This document shows, piece after piece, positions 45,931 to 58,791 of a DNA stretch of 64,000 nt (within the stretch, counting starts at the first letter, position 1; every line of letters begins with the position of its first letter). The DNA comes from Hyparrhenia diplandra. Its lineage: Eukaryota; Streptophyta; Magnoliopsida; Poales; Poaceae. The notes below the pieces were generated by a model. It had not been told where the DNA came from. It saw only the letters and a program-made list of their open reading frames with translations, and did no database searches. Location of the stretch: NCBI GenBank assembly GCA_015847255.1, contig JADLZK010008556.1, positions 124,001-188,000 on the forward strand, written 5' to 3'. The translations under genes and the position numbers were made by a program.

Positions 45931-46145
45931 TTTTTCGTGGGATACCCGAAGGAAACTTTGGGTTATAACTTTTACAACCGAGGAGGGCAAAGTGTTTGTT
46001 GCTTGAAACGGTGTTTTCTTAGAGAAAGAGTTTCTCAAAAGAGACAAGAGTGGACAAAGGGTGCATCTTGAAGAAGTTCAGGATGAGCCAATAGGTCAAG
46101 ACTCTACGAAAGTGATGCTAATATAGCGGAACAAGTTGAGATACA

Positions 46146-47760
46146 ATGGCAAAGGTAACACCGCCACTACCACGAAGATCGCCTAGACTCCGTGAGTTGC
46201 ATGGGGATTTGTTATTGTTAGACAATGACGAACCTATGACATATGCGGAAGCTATGATGGACCCAGATTCCGAGAAATGGCAAAATGCCATGAGATCCGA
46301 GATAGATTCCATGGGAGACAATCAAGTTTGGAACTTGGTTGATCCGCCTGATAGGGTTAGACCCATTGAGTGCAAATGGATCTATAAAAAGAAAAGAGAT
46401 ATGGACGGAAATGTTCACGTCTATAAAGCTCGACTTGTCACAAAGGGTTTTTGGCAAAAGGGTTCAAGGAGTTGACTACGACGAGACATTCTCGCCCGAT
46501 AGCGATGCTTAAATCTATCCGGATCATTCTAGCAATTCTTTTGCTCATTTCGATTATGAGATATGGCGGATGGATGTTAAAACAGCCTTTCTAAATGGAG
46601 ATTTGGAAGAGGACATGTATATGATACAGCCCGAAGGTTTTGTTGATCCTAAGAATGCTAGAAAAATATGCAAGCTTAAGAAATCCATTTATGGGTTGAA
46701 GCAAGCATCTCGGAGTTGGAACATTCGTTTTGATGAAGAGGTTAAAGCTCTTGGCTTTCATCAGAATGAAGAAGAACCTTGTGTATACAAGAAGGAAAGT
46801 GGGAGCGCTGTTGTATTTCTAATCTTGTATGTGGATGACATACTGTTGATTGGGAATAACATTCCAATGTTGCAATCCGTGAAGACTTCACTGAATAATA
46901 TATTTTCTATGAAGGATTTGGGAGAAGCATCATACATTTTGGGCATAAAGATCTATAGAGATAGATCAAAGAGGCTAATAGGATTATGCCAAGATACGTA
47001 CATTGACAAGGTGTTGAAACGGTTCAACATGGAACAGTCCAAGAAAGGGTTCCTGCCTATGTCACATGGTATGCGTTTTTAGCAAGAAGCAGCGTCCTTT
47101 GACTCGCGATGAGCGAGAGTGCATAAGTAAGGTTCCATACGCCTCCGCAGTTGGTTCCATCATGTATGCCATGATATGTACACGCCCAGATGTCTCATAT
47201 GCTCTAAGTGTTACGAGCAGATACCAAGCTGATCCGGGTGAGAGTCACTGGACACTTGTTAAGAATATTCTTAAGTACTTGAGAAGGACTAAAGATATGT
47301 TCCTAATCTATGGAGGTGAGGAGGAGCTCGTTGTAAATTGTTACACCGATACTAGCTTCCAAACTAACACAGATGATTCACAATCTCAATCAAGATATCT
47401 GCGTTCACAATAAATGGTGGTACCGTAAGTTGGAAAAGTTCCAAACAAGAGACGGTGACCGATTCCTGGCAGCCAGGTCGAGTACATAGCAACTTCTCGT
47501 CGCAAAGGAAGGTGTTTGGATGAGGAAGGTCCTCATTGAGCTTGGTGTGTTCCCCGAATGCAAGCGCCCATTGAACCTTCATTGTGACAATAGTGGCGCG
47601 ATTGCACAGGCTAAGGAGCCGAGGGATCACCATAAGAACAAACACGACGCGGGAAATTTCACCTCATTCGAGAGTTCATCAAATGTGGTGAAATCAAGAT
47701 ATGCAAAATACATACGGATTTGAATGTTGCAGATCCTTTTGACAAAGGCTCTTCCACGAC
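46146..47760 (+). pseudogene. Element D reverse transcriptase and RNase H
   Basis: Open segments encode EPMTYAEAMMDPDSEKW, PIECKWIYKKKRDMDG, then (46570-47082) MDVKTAFLNGDLEEDMYM, KSIYGLKQASRSW and LYVDDILLIGNN with the YVDD motif near 46830. Then come KVPYASAVGSIMYAMICTRP, SRYQADPGESHW, and a weaker RNase H end (HCDNSGAIAQAKEPRDHH). Three frame changes and a stop are present. Confidence 0.88.
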
Positions 47761-47834
47761 CCTAAGCATGAGGCACACATGAGAGATATGGGTATTAGAT
47801 ATCTTAAAGATTAACTCTAGTGCAAGTGGGAGAT

Positions 47835-49335
47835 TGTTGGGAATATGCCTAGAGATAATCATGGAGATGATTATTGTTGGGAATATGCCTAGAGATAATC
47901 ATGGAGATGATTATATCACCTTGTATCCATGATATATTATGTGTTCATGAATATCCATTAAAGACAACTTGTATCGATTGGCAATTATGTGAATTGTTTG
48001 TGAGACTCTTTACTTGTATGGTTATTCAATAATTGTCCTCGATCGGAGTTCATGTGAGAACACACATGAATATTAGATCAGCACATGTATTAGTTGATGA
48101 CTATGTTTCACAAGTCATAGACATGGAGATGTCAAACTAATAGTGTGGGCACATGTATGACATGGGGCTGGATTGACCGACATGAGATGTTATTATTATC
48201 TCTTTACACATCATTTACGTTATGTCCTTAGACCTGAGATTGTCGTATGTACTCAAGATGTGAAACGACCTACTTAGAGACTATCAAACGTTGTCTCGTG
48301 AATTGGGTAGCTATAAAGGTGGTCTTCGGGTTTGTCGGGGAAACATGCCGGAGACATAGTCAATCAAGATGGAATTGCCCCTCTCCATGAGAGAGAGATA
48401 TAACCGACCACTCGAATGATTGGATCAAGAAATGCATGGCCGTGCTTGGGTTAAGTGTTAACTCACGAGTTGGACCAAATATCGTGTGGCAAGGGAATAA
48501 CGAGTATATGGTTTTGTGTGGTTCAAATGCGATATGATCATTGCATACACATGGGAGTTGGCACGTCTTGCTAGAGGCCCTTTGTCAACTATTGGTCGAG
48601 TAGGAGTACTCGGGCCATGTCTATGTGTGCGTGAGCCCATAGGGTCGCACGCTTAAAGTTAGGAGGCCCAATTCGGATTTGATCCGAATTGGACGAGGCT
48701 TAGAGTTCTAATACTAGGAAGAGGATTCCTACTTCTAAATGGACTAGGAATAGGATTCCTACTTCTAAACGGACTAGGAATAGGATTCCTACTTTAAACG
48801 GACTAGGAATAGGATTCCTACTTCTAAATCCGGACTAGGAAGAGGATTCCTACTTCTAAACGGACTAGGAAGAGGATTCCTACTTCTAAACGGACTAGAA
48901 TAGGATTCCTACTTCTAATACGACTCCAGCTCGGGAGCCTGTTAGGAACGACTATATAATGAGAGGTGGGCGTGGGGGGCTGACCAAGGGAGTCCAAGCC
49001 ACGCCAATTGACGCCGCCGCCACGCCCTCGCCTCTTGCTCCTCACGGACCTAGCAGTCCGAGGCGCACGCTTCCTCCCCAGACGTGTGGGATACCTCGGA
49101 GGTGCTGCATCCGGAGCACAAGGACGAACCGCACGAGGAGGACGGACGCGGACGGACGACCACGCGAATCGCACGGCACCGGCCGCTGACGCCGCACATC
49201 GTCGCCGAGAGTCGACGCTTCGCCGCACCGCGCCTAGAGGTAATCCCCGTGATCTATAACTAGCAAAGAGATTCTTGGTTTATGGGTAGAAAAATTTTGT
49301 TTTCTCGGCTAGCGTAGCGATCCCATATTCCTTCA
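47835..49335 (+). repeat. 3' LTR of element D
   Basis: Preceded by the polypurine tract AAGTGGGAGAT. It starts TGTTGGGAATATGCCTAGAG, a common start of long copia LTRs, and ends CCTTCA. The first 40 bp occur twice in tandem (47835 and 47875). A minisatellite occupies 48712-48935. Confidence 0.85.
48712..48935 (+). repeat. About 31-bp minisatellite in element D LTR
   Basis: Seven to eight units of a GGACTAGGAATAGGATTCCT-plus-ACTTCTAAAC type, with variants AGGAAGAGG and small deletions. Diverged units also occur in the element leader at 43448-43500. Confidence 0.95.
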
Positions 49336-49363
49336 ATAATCCACTTCATAATCAAGATTTATG

Positions 49364-49697
49364 CTATCTCTGAACCAGGAAATCAGCAAGAACTTGACCC
49401 TTTAAAATCTTCAATGGCTCAAAAGTCAAGTCATATTCAATCAAAGTGTATGCCCATTTGCCCACCCTTCCGTAAAGGATTGGCCGATGCAACATATGTT
49501 TAATAACATCGATGCGGCATGCTACCACACATGTGCTTGACAAAAGATAGTGTCTCATCTTGGAACAAGCAAAAAATATAGTGATAGACATAATTTCTCA
49601 ATATGAGTATACCTTGTCTCGGGATCAAGAAGACGACGACCAAGATAGGCAACAACATGCTTCTTTCCTTCATCTTCTTGAGTAAGAACAGCCCCAA
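49364..49697 (-). pseudogene. Element A first RNase H remnant
   Basis: The minus strand encodes YYVCHTMLTP-like broken sequence, then LHRPILYGRVGKWAYTLIEY, FEPLKILKGQVLADFL, the usual end of a Ty3 RNase H before the connecting region. The 49700-49907 stretch is broken by stops but keeps KADFALG-type RT-thumb residues. Confidence 0.7.
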
Positions 49698-49907
49698 TCA
49701 CCTTATCTTCGCGGCGATATACAATCGTAAAGGCACTCCCCTTCTAGGGCGCGAAGAATGGGTAGTGAAGACAAATATTCCTTTATCTTATCAAATGCAA
49801 ATTGTTGGCTTGCCCCCAAGGCAAAATCAGCTTCATTCTTCAACTTAAGTATGGGGGTGAAAGGAATAATCGCCCGGACAAATTAGCAATAAATCTTCTC
49901 AAGTAGT

Positions 49908-50861
49908 TCACTTTTCCCAAGAATTTCTACAAATCCTTCTTGCATTGAGGTGCTTGAACTGCCTTTGATCTTCTATCCTCTTAGGATCAATCTCTATGCC
50001 TTTGTCATGAATAATAAATCCGAGAAACTTCCAAGCCGATACTCCAAAGGCACACTTGAGTGGATTCATCTTCAAACCATAGAAACACATTCTGTCAAAA
50101 GCAAGACGCAAATCGACAAAATGAGGATCATGGGAAGCTGATTTGATCACCACATCATCAATGTACACCTCCATAATCACCCCAATTAGATCAGGAAAGA
50201 TAAGATTCATAGCTCTTTGATAGGTGGCGCCTGCGCTCTTGAGCCCAAAAGTCATAACAATCCACTCAAACAAGCCAACAAATCCGGGACAAATAAAAGC
50301 AGTCTTGGAGGTATCTTCTTCTGCCATAAATATTTGATTACAACCAGCATTACCATCAAGAAAGCTAATAACTTTGTGCCCTGAAGCATCATTAATCAAC
50401 ATGTCGGCAATAGGCATAGGATATTCATCTTTGGGAGTGGCTCTATTCAAATCTCTAAAATCAATGGACACTCTAATCTTCCCGGTGTCTTTCTTCTCAA
50501 CCGGCACAATATTAGAGACCCACTCCGCGTACCTGCATGGACGGATAAAGTCTGCCTTAAGCAACCGATCAATCTCCTCCTTAATTCGGTCATTGATGGC
50601 CAAATTGAAGCGTCTTGGCGGTTGCTTGTATGGCCTGGACCCCTTTTTGATAGGAAGCCGATGCTCAACAAGATCTCGGCTTAACCCAGGCATCTCTGTA
50701 TAGTCCCATGCAAAACAATCAACATATTCCTTAAGAAGCGTGACTAATTTAGATTTGTAATCGACATCCAAGTTTTGATTCACAAATATCGGCCACAGTA
50801 TAGAACCATCCCCAGTGTCAATTTGTTCCAAAGGGTCGGCCGGCGTGAAACCTTGGCCCAA
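49908..50861 (-). pseudogene. Element A reverse transcriptase (long open segment)
   Basis: A 317-residue open frame covers the whole palm and fingers: FAWDYTEMPGLSRDLVEHRL, RFNLAINDRIKEEIDRLL, IVPVEKKDTGKIRVSIDFRD, SFLDGNAGCNQIFMAEEDTS, FGLKSAGATYQRAMN and VYIDDVVIKSASH (catalytic IDD near 50165). KCAFGVSAWKFLGFIIHDKG follows. The RT is nearly intact although the element as a whole is broken. Confidence 0.9.
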
Positions 50862-51226
50862 CTTATTAAGCTCCTCAAAGTCATCAATAGCTTCATATGC
50901 ATCGGTCTTTTCAGTCCAATAATGCTCAAGTCTATGCTTTAACCATTCAAGCTTGTCTTTCCATTAATAAACAAGGGATGTTTATATAATGACATTGAAC
51001 TAATTATCCATCGGTTTCAATGATACAGGTACAAATCCACGCTCATCATAGCTAATGTATTAATAGTTGGACAGATCTCTACCTGAAAGACAAGCAAATC
51101 CAGACCCCTCAGGCGTAGCATCGGTTGTAGAAATCTCAACCGAATTATCCGCATGAACGATCTCTATGGCATATCCCACCCATTGGATGAGATATTGGTG
51201 CAAACTAGAAGAAACACATGGATTGG

Positions 51227-52802
51227 TGTTGACGGTCACTAACGACATATTTTTTCCCGTCAACTTACTACTATAAAGGGAGTAAAACTAAACCTTTTTA
51301 TACTCATATACATTTATTACTAACATATTTCCACTTGTAGTGTTCAAAATGTATTTTGTAGTATTTATAATAAATATAGGTGGAAATACGACCAAAGTAC
51401 ACCATCCGGGGAAGCGCATTATTGCAAAACACAAGCCCAGGAGCAAATCGACCCAAAACATCAAAATTAGGCCGAGCAAAGCCCGGCCCACAACTTTTCA
51501 AGACGAAGGACGCCAGCCCACCGAGACTCGGGCCAACCCTTGGTGCGGCCGCGCCCTCCCTGAGGCGGTTTCGGCCCAGCCTCAGGGAGGCGGTTCATTA
51601 ACCTTCCTTCTGGGGGTTACCGACGTGGGATGGTCGGTTTGGTCTGATTAGGAAGGTGTACCAGGTCGGTTTTGGTGTAAATTAGCACTTAGGCCCCTCC
51701 TCCAAGTGTATAAGTAGTCCCCCTCTCTTCCTCTCTCAACACACACACCACTTGGAGTCCAAAGAACCAAGCATTCTTCCTCTCTCTACCACCTCTATCT
51801 CTCTCTCTTCTTCTACTTCTTCTTCTTCTTCTTAGTTCTTGGTTAGCACTTGGAGTAGAAGAGCTACAAGGAGGGCTTGTCTCCTAGAAGAAAGTGCTTT
51901 GGTAATATATCTTCTCAATGGAGCATTCTTCTATTTGCAAGTCTTATATCTATGTTCTTGGCCTAACTTATGAACTAGAGTATAGTTTTGTTCATGTTCT
52001 TGTGTTGGTATATGAACTAGCATATAGTTTACATATCATAATCTTGACATGTTCATATCGGTTCATCATCGATCATCATATGCCTAACTTGATTAGAGGT
52101 GGGATATCGGTTCGTTGTTCCTTCGGGTTTTGCTCTTGTTCTAGTCCGTCCATTCGACGAGTGGGGATCCTGGGGGACAAGAGTAGTGCTCGATATGCGG
52201 GCATGGTGCCCGGTATTACGACACCTACGAATATGAGAGCATGCCACGGTTGAGGGGGGTAGGCGGCTGGGTCGTGACAAGCCTTGACCGTCCCTTGAAA
52301 TCCCCCACACGCCGCATGTGATGTAGGAGTTCGTAAATGCCTCGGTGGGAAGCAGACTTCCTGGTGGGGTCTCCCCGGTATCCTAGACCTAACCATGCTT
52401 AAATCATGTTTGCATATGATCCTAACTATTCATTTGTATGGCCATGACTAGATACATTTAGAATTACTCCATTAGGTTATTCATTTATTCTTTATCTATT
52501 TCTTTATCCTTTGCTGGTGGATTCTTAAGTGTGTGTCACACTATCCATAAACCGTTATTGCTTACCCCTGTTATGAACAAATTGGTCTAAACAAACACAT
52601 GTTCCTCTATTCAGATGCCATGCTAGCTTATTAAACACATGCCTTCCTTTGGGAAAATATAAATAACGATACCCTGAATACTTCTGGATGAAATGCTACA
52701 ATGATAGATCCGTGCGCTTGCGGATGAAATATCTAAGATGGCAAGATCTATCCCGTTGACGTTCCCGTTTGGATCACCGACATGGTGGTTTCAAATGGGG
52801 AT
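51227..52802 (+). repeat. Element C 5' LTR, part before the nested element
   Basis: The start carries TGTTGACGG and a complementary CCGTCAAC 29 bp later, as in element B. A TATA-like GTGTATAAGTAG lies near 51707. Near the end ATACCCTGAATACTTC (52669-52684) is the reverse complement of element B LTR sequence, which shows the two families share their U5 end. The LTR continues at 60281-60363. Confidence 0.65.
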
Positions 52803-54259
52803 TGTTGACATTCTTTAACGTATGCAGAAGAATCCACAAGCGTACGGAACTGTCGTTATAGCTTTCACCCGGAAGTATTCAGGGTATCGTATTTTCCACA
52901 GGGAACGTTTGCGTACTAATCTCTGAACAGAGCCGCCCAAGGATAACTATGGGTAGTGAGGTATCTTTATGGGCTTAGGTTTTCGTGCGGGGATTTCTAG
53001 GGCTGTTATCTCCCCTGCCGGGCACCGGCCCTCGCCCAATACCGGGCGAGTCCGGCCATTAGCTCTACGTCACACCCGAACGTGGAGGGATTACAAAGGA
53101 CCGGACAAGGGTCGCCACGACCCCGCCGCCTACCCTCACGACCGTGGGATGCTTCACAAAAGATAGGTGGACGTTAGTCCAAACACCACGTTTGCACTAC
53201 CGTACACAACTCTTGATGTCGATCAAGGTTCCCCAATCAAAGAGTCCCTTCACCAAGAATTACGACCCGAAGGTACAACTATCGATCCCGTAAGTTTATA
53301 ACAGCTAAGATAATATACTTGAAGAACAATAAGCCAAAGATGAACACGAACTTTCTTACCAAAGTGTAAGGAAGTTGTAGAGGTACAAGGGAAGCCGGTA
53401 CCGACAAGTTCCGGCACTCCGACCTCCTAGGAACCGCGGGATCACCGAGGGCACTCCGACAACTCCGACTAGAAGGAGCAAAGTATCCTTCTAACTTTCC
53501 CTCTCTCACTCTCCATTAGAACTAAGAAGAGGAAGAACAACAAGAGTGGAGCTTCTCCCTTTCTATTACATTGTGGCTCTCCTTTGTGTTGTGTGTAGAA
53601 TGGTTTGTTGTGAGAGGGAGAGAGGCCACCTACTTATAGCTTGGAGAGAGGGGGTCTTTGTAAATGTGCCACCTCCCTCCATTATGGCCAAACCGACCAG
53701 GAATAGGCGGTTTCTAGGTTCATTGCACCTGGTCCATGCCACCACCGACGTTCTCTAGTTGAATGCGACCGCCTCGAGAAAGCTGGGCCCGGTTGGCAGC
53801 TACCAGGGTGCGGGCGCACCAAGACCTGGGCCGTTTGGGCTGAAATTTTGTGTGCACGTCCGTTTCGTCGTTAGCTCCGTTTTGGCGGGTGGTGCACCAA
53901 AAACGGAGTTCGTATGAAGAAGTTATGCCCAAAATACTAAGCCCATGTCAAGTGGCCCAATGTCATTTCATGTTGGATTTGGGTTTCCACTTCTTGGGCT
54001 TATGTATAGATGTTGATATTCATGTTTATGGGCATTTCTCCTCTCTTCTCCTTGCTTTGCTTATGTCCATTTAGGGCCTTGTTATTCTTTATATGTTTTC
54101 CTTTGCTTTTGGCCCAAAATGTATATGTTTTCAACATTGTCCTGCAAAACAAGTGAAGTACCAAAACTTGTGGAAATGGCAAAGCCCTATTACTATTGTG
54201 TTTTGGTGGTTTTATACTAATGTTGACGGTATAAAATATGTAGTTAACGACCGTCAACA
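52803..54259 (-). repeat. Element B LTR (3' in element orientation)
   Basis: 1457 bp, TGTTGACATTCTTTAACG to ACCGTCAACA. The last 39 bp (54221-54259) form a perfect 10-bp inverted repeat TGTTGACGGT...ACCGTCAACA. Confidence 0.92.
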
Positions 54260-57200
54260 ACTCCCCACACTTAGTCCTTTGCTCGTCCTCGAGTAAAGGC
54301 TAAGGACTAAGATGGGTCATCTCCTTGATATGTAACCTGCATACAAGTTATTCCAAGCTTCACCTACACTTGTGAACCTTTTGATGTGTCTACCACGTTT
54401 AATCTTGGGTAATTGAATTATGGAACAACATAGAATCAAATCCCCTTACTTCAAATAAGTGCAGGAACTTGGGTTTTCATTTGATTTTGAAAATATAAAT
54501 ATAGCCTTGCTCCTCAAATGATTCACTCAGATCACTCAATTTGTATGTGGTTTGTTCCTCACCAAAGGCTTAGATTTGCCTTTCTTTTTCCCTACCAACT
54601 ATATAAGGCTTTTTGTGGGGTTTTGGGTAGGTAAAAAGAACGACATACTTGTATCATGTCATGTTGCCTTAGTCAAAAACCAGACCACATGGAGAGACTA
54701 GTCATAGGCCTAGATCAAGATGTGCAGAGTGTGTGGAACACATTTTTTTTTGTTCTCCAGGTATCATGACTCTCTTTTTGGTGGAATTTATTTGAAGGAG
54801 GTATGGGCTATCTTATTCTTTTTCTTTCTCTTTTTTTTTTTCTTTTGACGAGTCTTGACTTCCTTGTCTTTTTTTTTTTTTTTTTGGAGGACACGTGTCC
54901 ATATCTTCTTTCATCATTTTCTTTCAAACATAGCCCATACTTCTCCTTTGGTAACTAGGATTTTGGTGAGAGGTCATGATACAAATGAATGGAGTATATT
55001 TTTGGTGGATGGAAGGGTGCATGTTGTGCGCAACTCTTAGTGTAAGAGTCGGCATTTATTTGTGGGTGTACGTGAATCTTGATCTTGGGCATATGAAAAG
55101 AATCTCAACATAGGTCATAAACAATTTGACATAGGCTCACCATGAAAACAAGTAGCATATGACTATGGTTTTTTTTTCATGAATGATCAACATCATGTCA
55201 TATGGCTCTGGTGGGAAATGCACATCATTGAGGAGCATGCTAATTGAATTTTGAATTTTTGAAAACAAATCCCAAGTTCATATAAAAGAGCAAGGTTCAT
55301 ATCATCCAGCTATATCACATATTCCAATTACTTAGATAACATGGGGTCCCTATGATAAGTGGTTCACAAGCTATAGGAATATTAGCAAGGAATAAGAGTA
55401 TGCACATTTCATCAAAGGATAGCATGGAGATGGAACTTTTCAAAAGTTTTGTCTTTTTGATTTGTTCAATTTTAAACCTCAAAACTTATGGAGGATGTGA
55501 GAGGGAGTTGCACAAACCGCCGTTTGAAGAGGAAGGAGTTAATGGTAGTCGTTCGTCTCGCCCTTCTCCATCGTGAATTGCTCGGTGTTCGTGCATTTGT
55601 GTTAGGGAGATCTCGGATGAGTGTGCATGTATGCTTGAGAGGTCTCCCCCACACTTATTCTTGTACCTGTTTTATTTTAAGCAAAGAAAACAAAACAAAA
55701 CAAACACATGGCTCCATCGGCAAGAATACCGTGGAGCCTTTATTTGATGATTCTTATATATTTTATTTGTTTATTTATTATTATGTTTTTTTTATTCACC
55801 TCAGCATCACTCAAGCAAGGCTAACATAAAGAAGCATTGAAAAACATAGCCTTGATCATCTCGACATAAGATACTTCCAAAGATCATGACAACAGAGCTC
55901 TAAGTTCATTAACCTAGCTTTGACACCATGTCAAAGTTTCGATTAAAGGAGATCATTTTTAACCTAAGCACCAAGCTTAATTTAAAAGACCTATGGATGT
56001 TACCCAGAGAAAACATCCAAACGAGAGCATATGTCATAAACGACGAAGCATGAATTTATATTTTCGTGGAGACAAATATGAGTGAGGAGATGGTGAACAT
56101 TACCTTTGCATACACGGGTATAAATACCGTCAAGCATTTATGGATGAAGCATCGAAGTTGTAGCTGCGGTTTTGCTTGATGGCTCAACCGGGTGCATCTC
56201 AAGGCTAGGTCACTCACACACACACACGATGTGTATGCGGGCCATGGGCCTTGATGATAGCCATAAAAGAATGAGAGGCGAGCCCTTGTTGCTTGTTAAA
56301 GCAAGGAAGGGTGGAGTCGGGCAGCCATTAGTATGTTTCTTGACCATATGGGGCCAACTTGCTCTCTCTCTCTCTCTCTTATTATTTTTTTCTATTCTAT
56401 ATATTTTTTCTCTCCCTTTTTTTTTTATCTCTCTCTTCTTTTTTTTATCTCTCTCTCTCTCTTTTTATAATGTTTTTCTCTCTCTCTTTTTATTTCGACA
56501 ACACATTTTTATTTTCTTTTCCCTTTCTATCTTTTTTTTTTCAATTATTTTTCTCTTTTTTTTTACTCTTTTCTCTCCATCTTTTTAGTTTTTTTTTTTA
56601 TTAGCAAGGCAGGGTTGACATCATTTTTTTTTTGTTCACCCTCATTTTTTTTTTTTGTATGACCCCTTGGTGGATGGAACTTGAGATTGTCACCATCTTC
56701 CCCACACTTAGACTTTTGTGTAAAAGTCAAGTGTGCAGGTCCGGTCTCCTCTTGAGCATCTTCCATCATCCATGGGCGTCATAGTTTTTTTTTTTAGATG
56801 TCGCCCCCATGTTCGAAGCGTCGCATGCCTCTTTGTTCTTCTTAATCGATCTCCACCGAAATGGTTAGCGACAAGAATACCCGAAGGTGCATACTAAACT
56901 TGATAACATGTTCTTGCTTTTATTAAGAGAAAGAGATATTATTTATTATTATTATTAATTTGAAAACAAGAGTAGGGAATTTTTTTTTATGAGGAAATAA
57001 TAAGAGAGATAAAACATTTGTTTTAAAGAGAGATAAAATATATTTATTTAGTTATTTTATTTATTTGAAAAGAGAGATAATATAATTTTTCCTTTTTTAT
57101 AAGGTTTTTTTTAATAGTCAGGGGTATCTCCTGGCAGTGCTTTTGTTTATGGTCGTAAGCTTGACCGCGGGAAAACATCTTGCAGCCTAATGGTGGTGAA

Positions 57201-57855
57201 GTTCCCGGTTTCACCACTAAGAATTTAGCATTACGCTCAAGCTGCAAGGTTAGCGTCATCATGCTACTACGAGACTTGCAACCATTCTCTTAAAAAAGGT
57301 TTACAAAGGGAACCAAGAGATGGTTGTGGTCTTCGTTGAAGCACTCGGCTAGAAGCAAGACAAACTCAAGAAGACCCAAAGGTGAGCATGTAGGAAGTCT
57401 CAATTGACAACTTGTTATGCTCAACAACATATTTTTGCTTGGTCTAAAGAGTTGTCGCTTCGTGCATGTGCATGGCACATGAGAGTTTATCCTCAAAAGA
57501 TGTGACATGAAGGACGAACGTTGAATCTTGACCACTATCAAGAACAACGTTTTATCGGCCAGAGGGACATGACTTGTGTTCATGTGAGGGCGACATGTGT
57601 TTCGTTTCACTAAGATGTGGAAACAACTTGGGTGAAGCGAATAGAGTTATAAACTTCGCCTCCTTGAACAGGTTTTGGTTGGGAAGATGCTTCTCGCCTT
57701 TAGGATGTCTAGGTGTGAGGCGGAAGCAATCTTTCCCAACTTCTCATCGGCGGCCCCTCTATAGGTTTTTCATGAAAAAGCTTTTTGAGAGGGTAGCCTA
57801 TGAGAAGATCGAAATCAAGGATGGGATAGATATGGAAGTCTAAGCGCACCTCGGT
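54260..57855 (-). other. Element B noncoding internal region
   Basis: No conserved frame was found. The motif CCCCACACTTA (minus: TAAGTGTGGGG) occurs at 54263, 55647 and 56700, so the polypurine-tract sequence is repeated internally. 56360-56660 is a long CT- and T-rich low-complexity tract, and 56930-57115 is AT-rich with (TTA)n. Confidence 0.6.
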
Positions 57856-58730
57856 TTACGAGGTTTCATCATCATCCTTGAATTCAATCGCAAACTCCGA
57901 AGGACGAAGCATTCCTTCCTTCGGTGTTTGTGGTTCGGGTGAGGGCTCATCAGTCGGTTCCAATGGCGGTACGAGGAATGGCTCGACTGATGAGGGATCC
58001 TCAACGCTTGACATGCCCATAATGTGGAGGGGAATAGGTTCTACAACGGGAGAAGCAAGCTTCTTTAGGATGTGTTCAAGGGTTTTCCTATGTTCCGTTG
58101 TAGGTTTACGTGCAAACGACCCTCCAACGGTCATGTCAAGGCATAGGGCAGCATCCATGTCAAGACCCGAACAAAAGATATACAAAAGCACACTATCGGG
58201 TAATGACAAGTCTAGGCCAACATGTATAAACATTATAAACCCGGCCTAGGCTGCACCTATGGACTCCTTCTATCCTACTTGAGATCGAGAGTTATCCTTG
58301 GTAGGCATTGATGGGGAAGAATGCTAGACAAAAATTGTCTTTGAGTTCTTCTCAGTCCCCATTCAAACTTCCTACGACAAAAGTGTACTATTGTTTTGCT
58401 TTCCCTATGAGGGAGAGAAGAAACAAATTCCACATGTGAATTTCTTGGATCATGCCAGGAATGCTGAGGCATGACCATAACTCCTCGAAATCTCGTAGGT
58501 GGTTTATACAGGTTTTCAAAATAGTCACCAAAGAAGGAGTGTGACCGAACCAAAGTCTTTTTTTTTTTAAATAGGGTGGAGTTCATGGCCGAATGAAAAT
58601 TTTGATTTTGAAAAAGAAATTGGCCCCGTGAATTCCCCTTTTGAAGCAAAAAGATTTTTGAATTTGGACAGTTGGCTTCATTTTGGAAAAAGGAAAATAA
58701 ATACCTATTTATATTTTTTGGATACAACAC
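57856..58730 (-). pseudogene. Element B gag remnant
   Basis: Two open segments on the minus strand encode NLYKPPTRFRGVMVMPQHSW, FEWGLRRTQRQFL (58730-58275) and LLYIFCSGLDMDAALCLDMT, VGGSFARKPTTEHRKTLEHI (58233-57856). The pattern FCSGLDM...LDMTVGGSF is typical of grass Athila-type gag. The segments are in different frames. Confidence 0.65.
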
Positions 58731-58791
58731 ACGGGTGCTCTAGGCTCGAGAGAATTATGACAACCGTTCCCTAAGCTTGGCGCTTAAAGCT

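Larger units (their letters stand above)
42885..49335 (+). mobile_element. Element D: Ty1/copia retrotransposon inside element A
   Basis: A perfect 5-bp duplication ATAAT (42880-42884 and 49336-49340) flanks it. Removing it restores the element A frame LDYEVDYVTSTPW. The 3' LTR is about 1.5 kb (47835-49335), but the 5' LTR is only 403 bp (42885-43287) and matches just the last 396 bp of the 3' LTR. It nevertheless begins exactly at the target duplication. Confidence 0.88.

Noticed and set aside
48712..48935. Regular spacing suggestive of a CRISPR-like array
   Set aside because: The units are contiguous without unique spacers and lie in a plant LTR; it is a minisatellite.
56172..56604. Plus-strand open frames rich in L, F and S
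   Set aside because: They are translations of a CT/T-rich low-complexity tract in element B and run antisense to that element.
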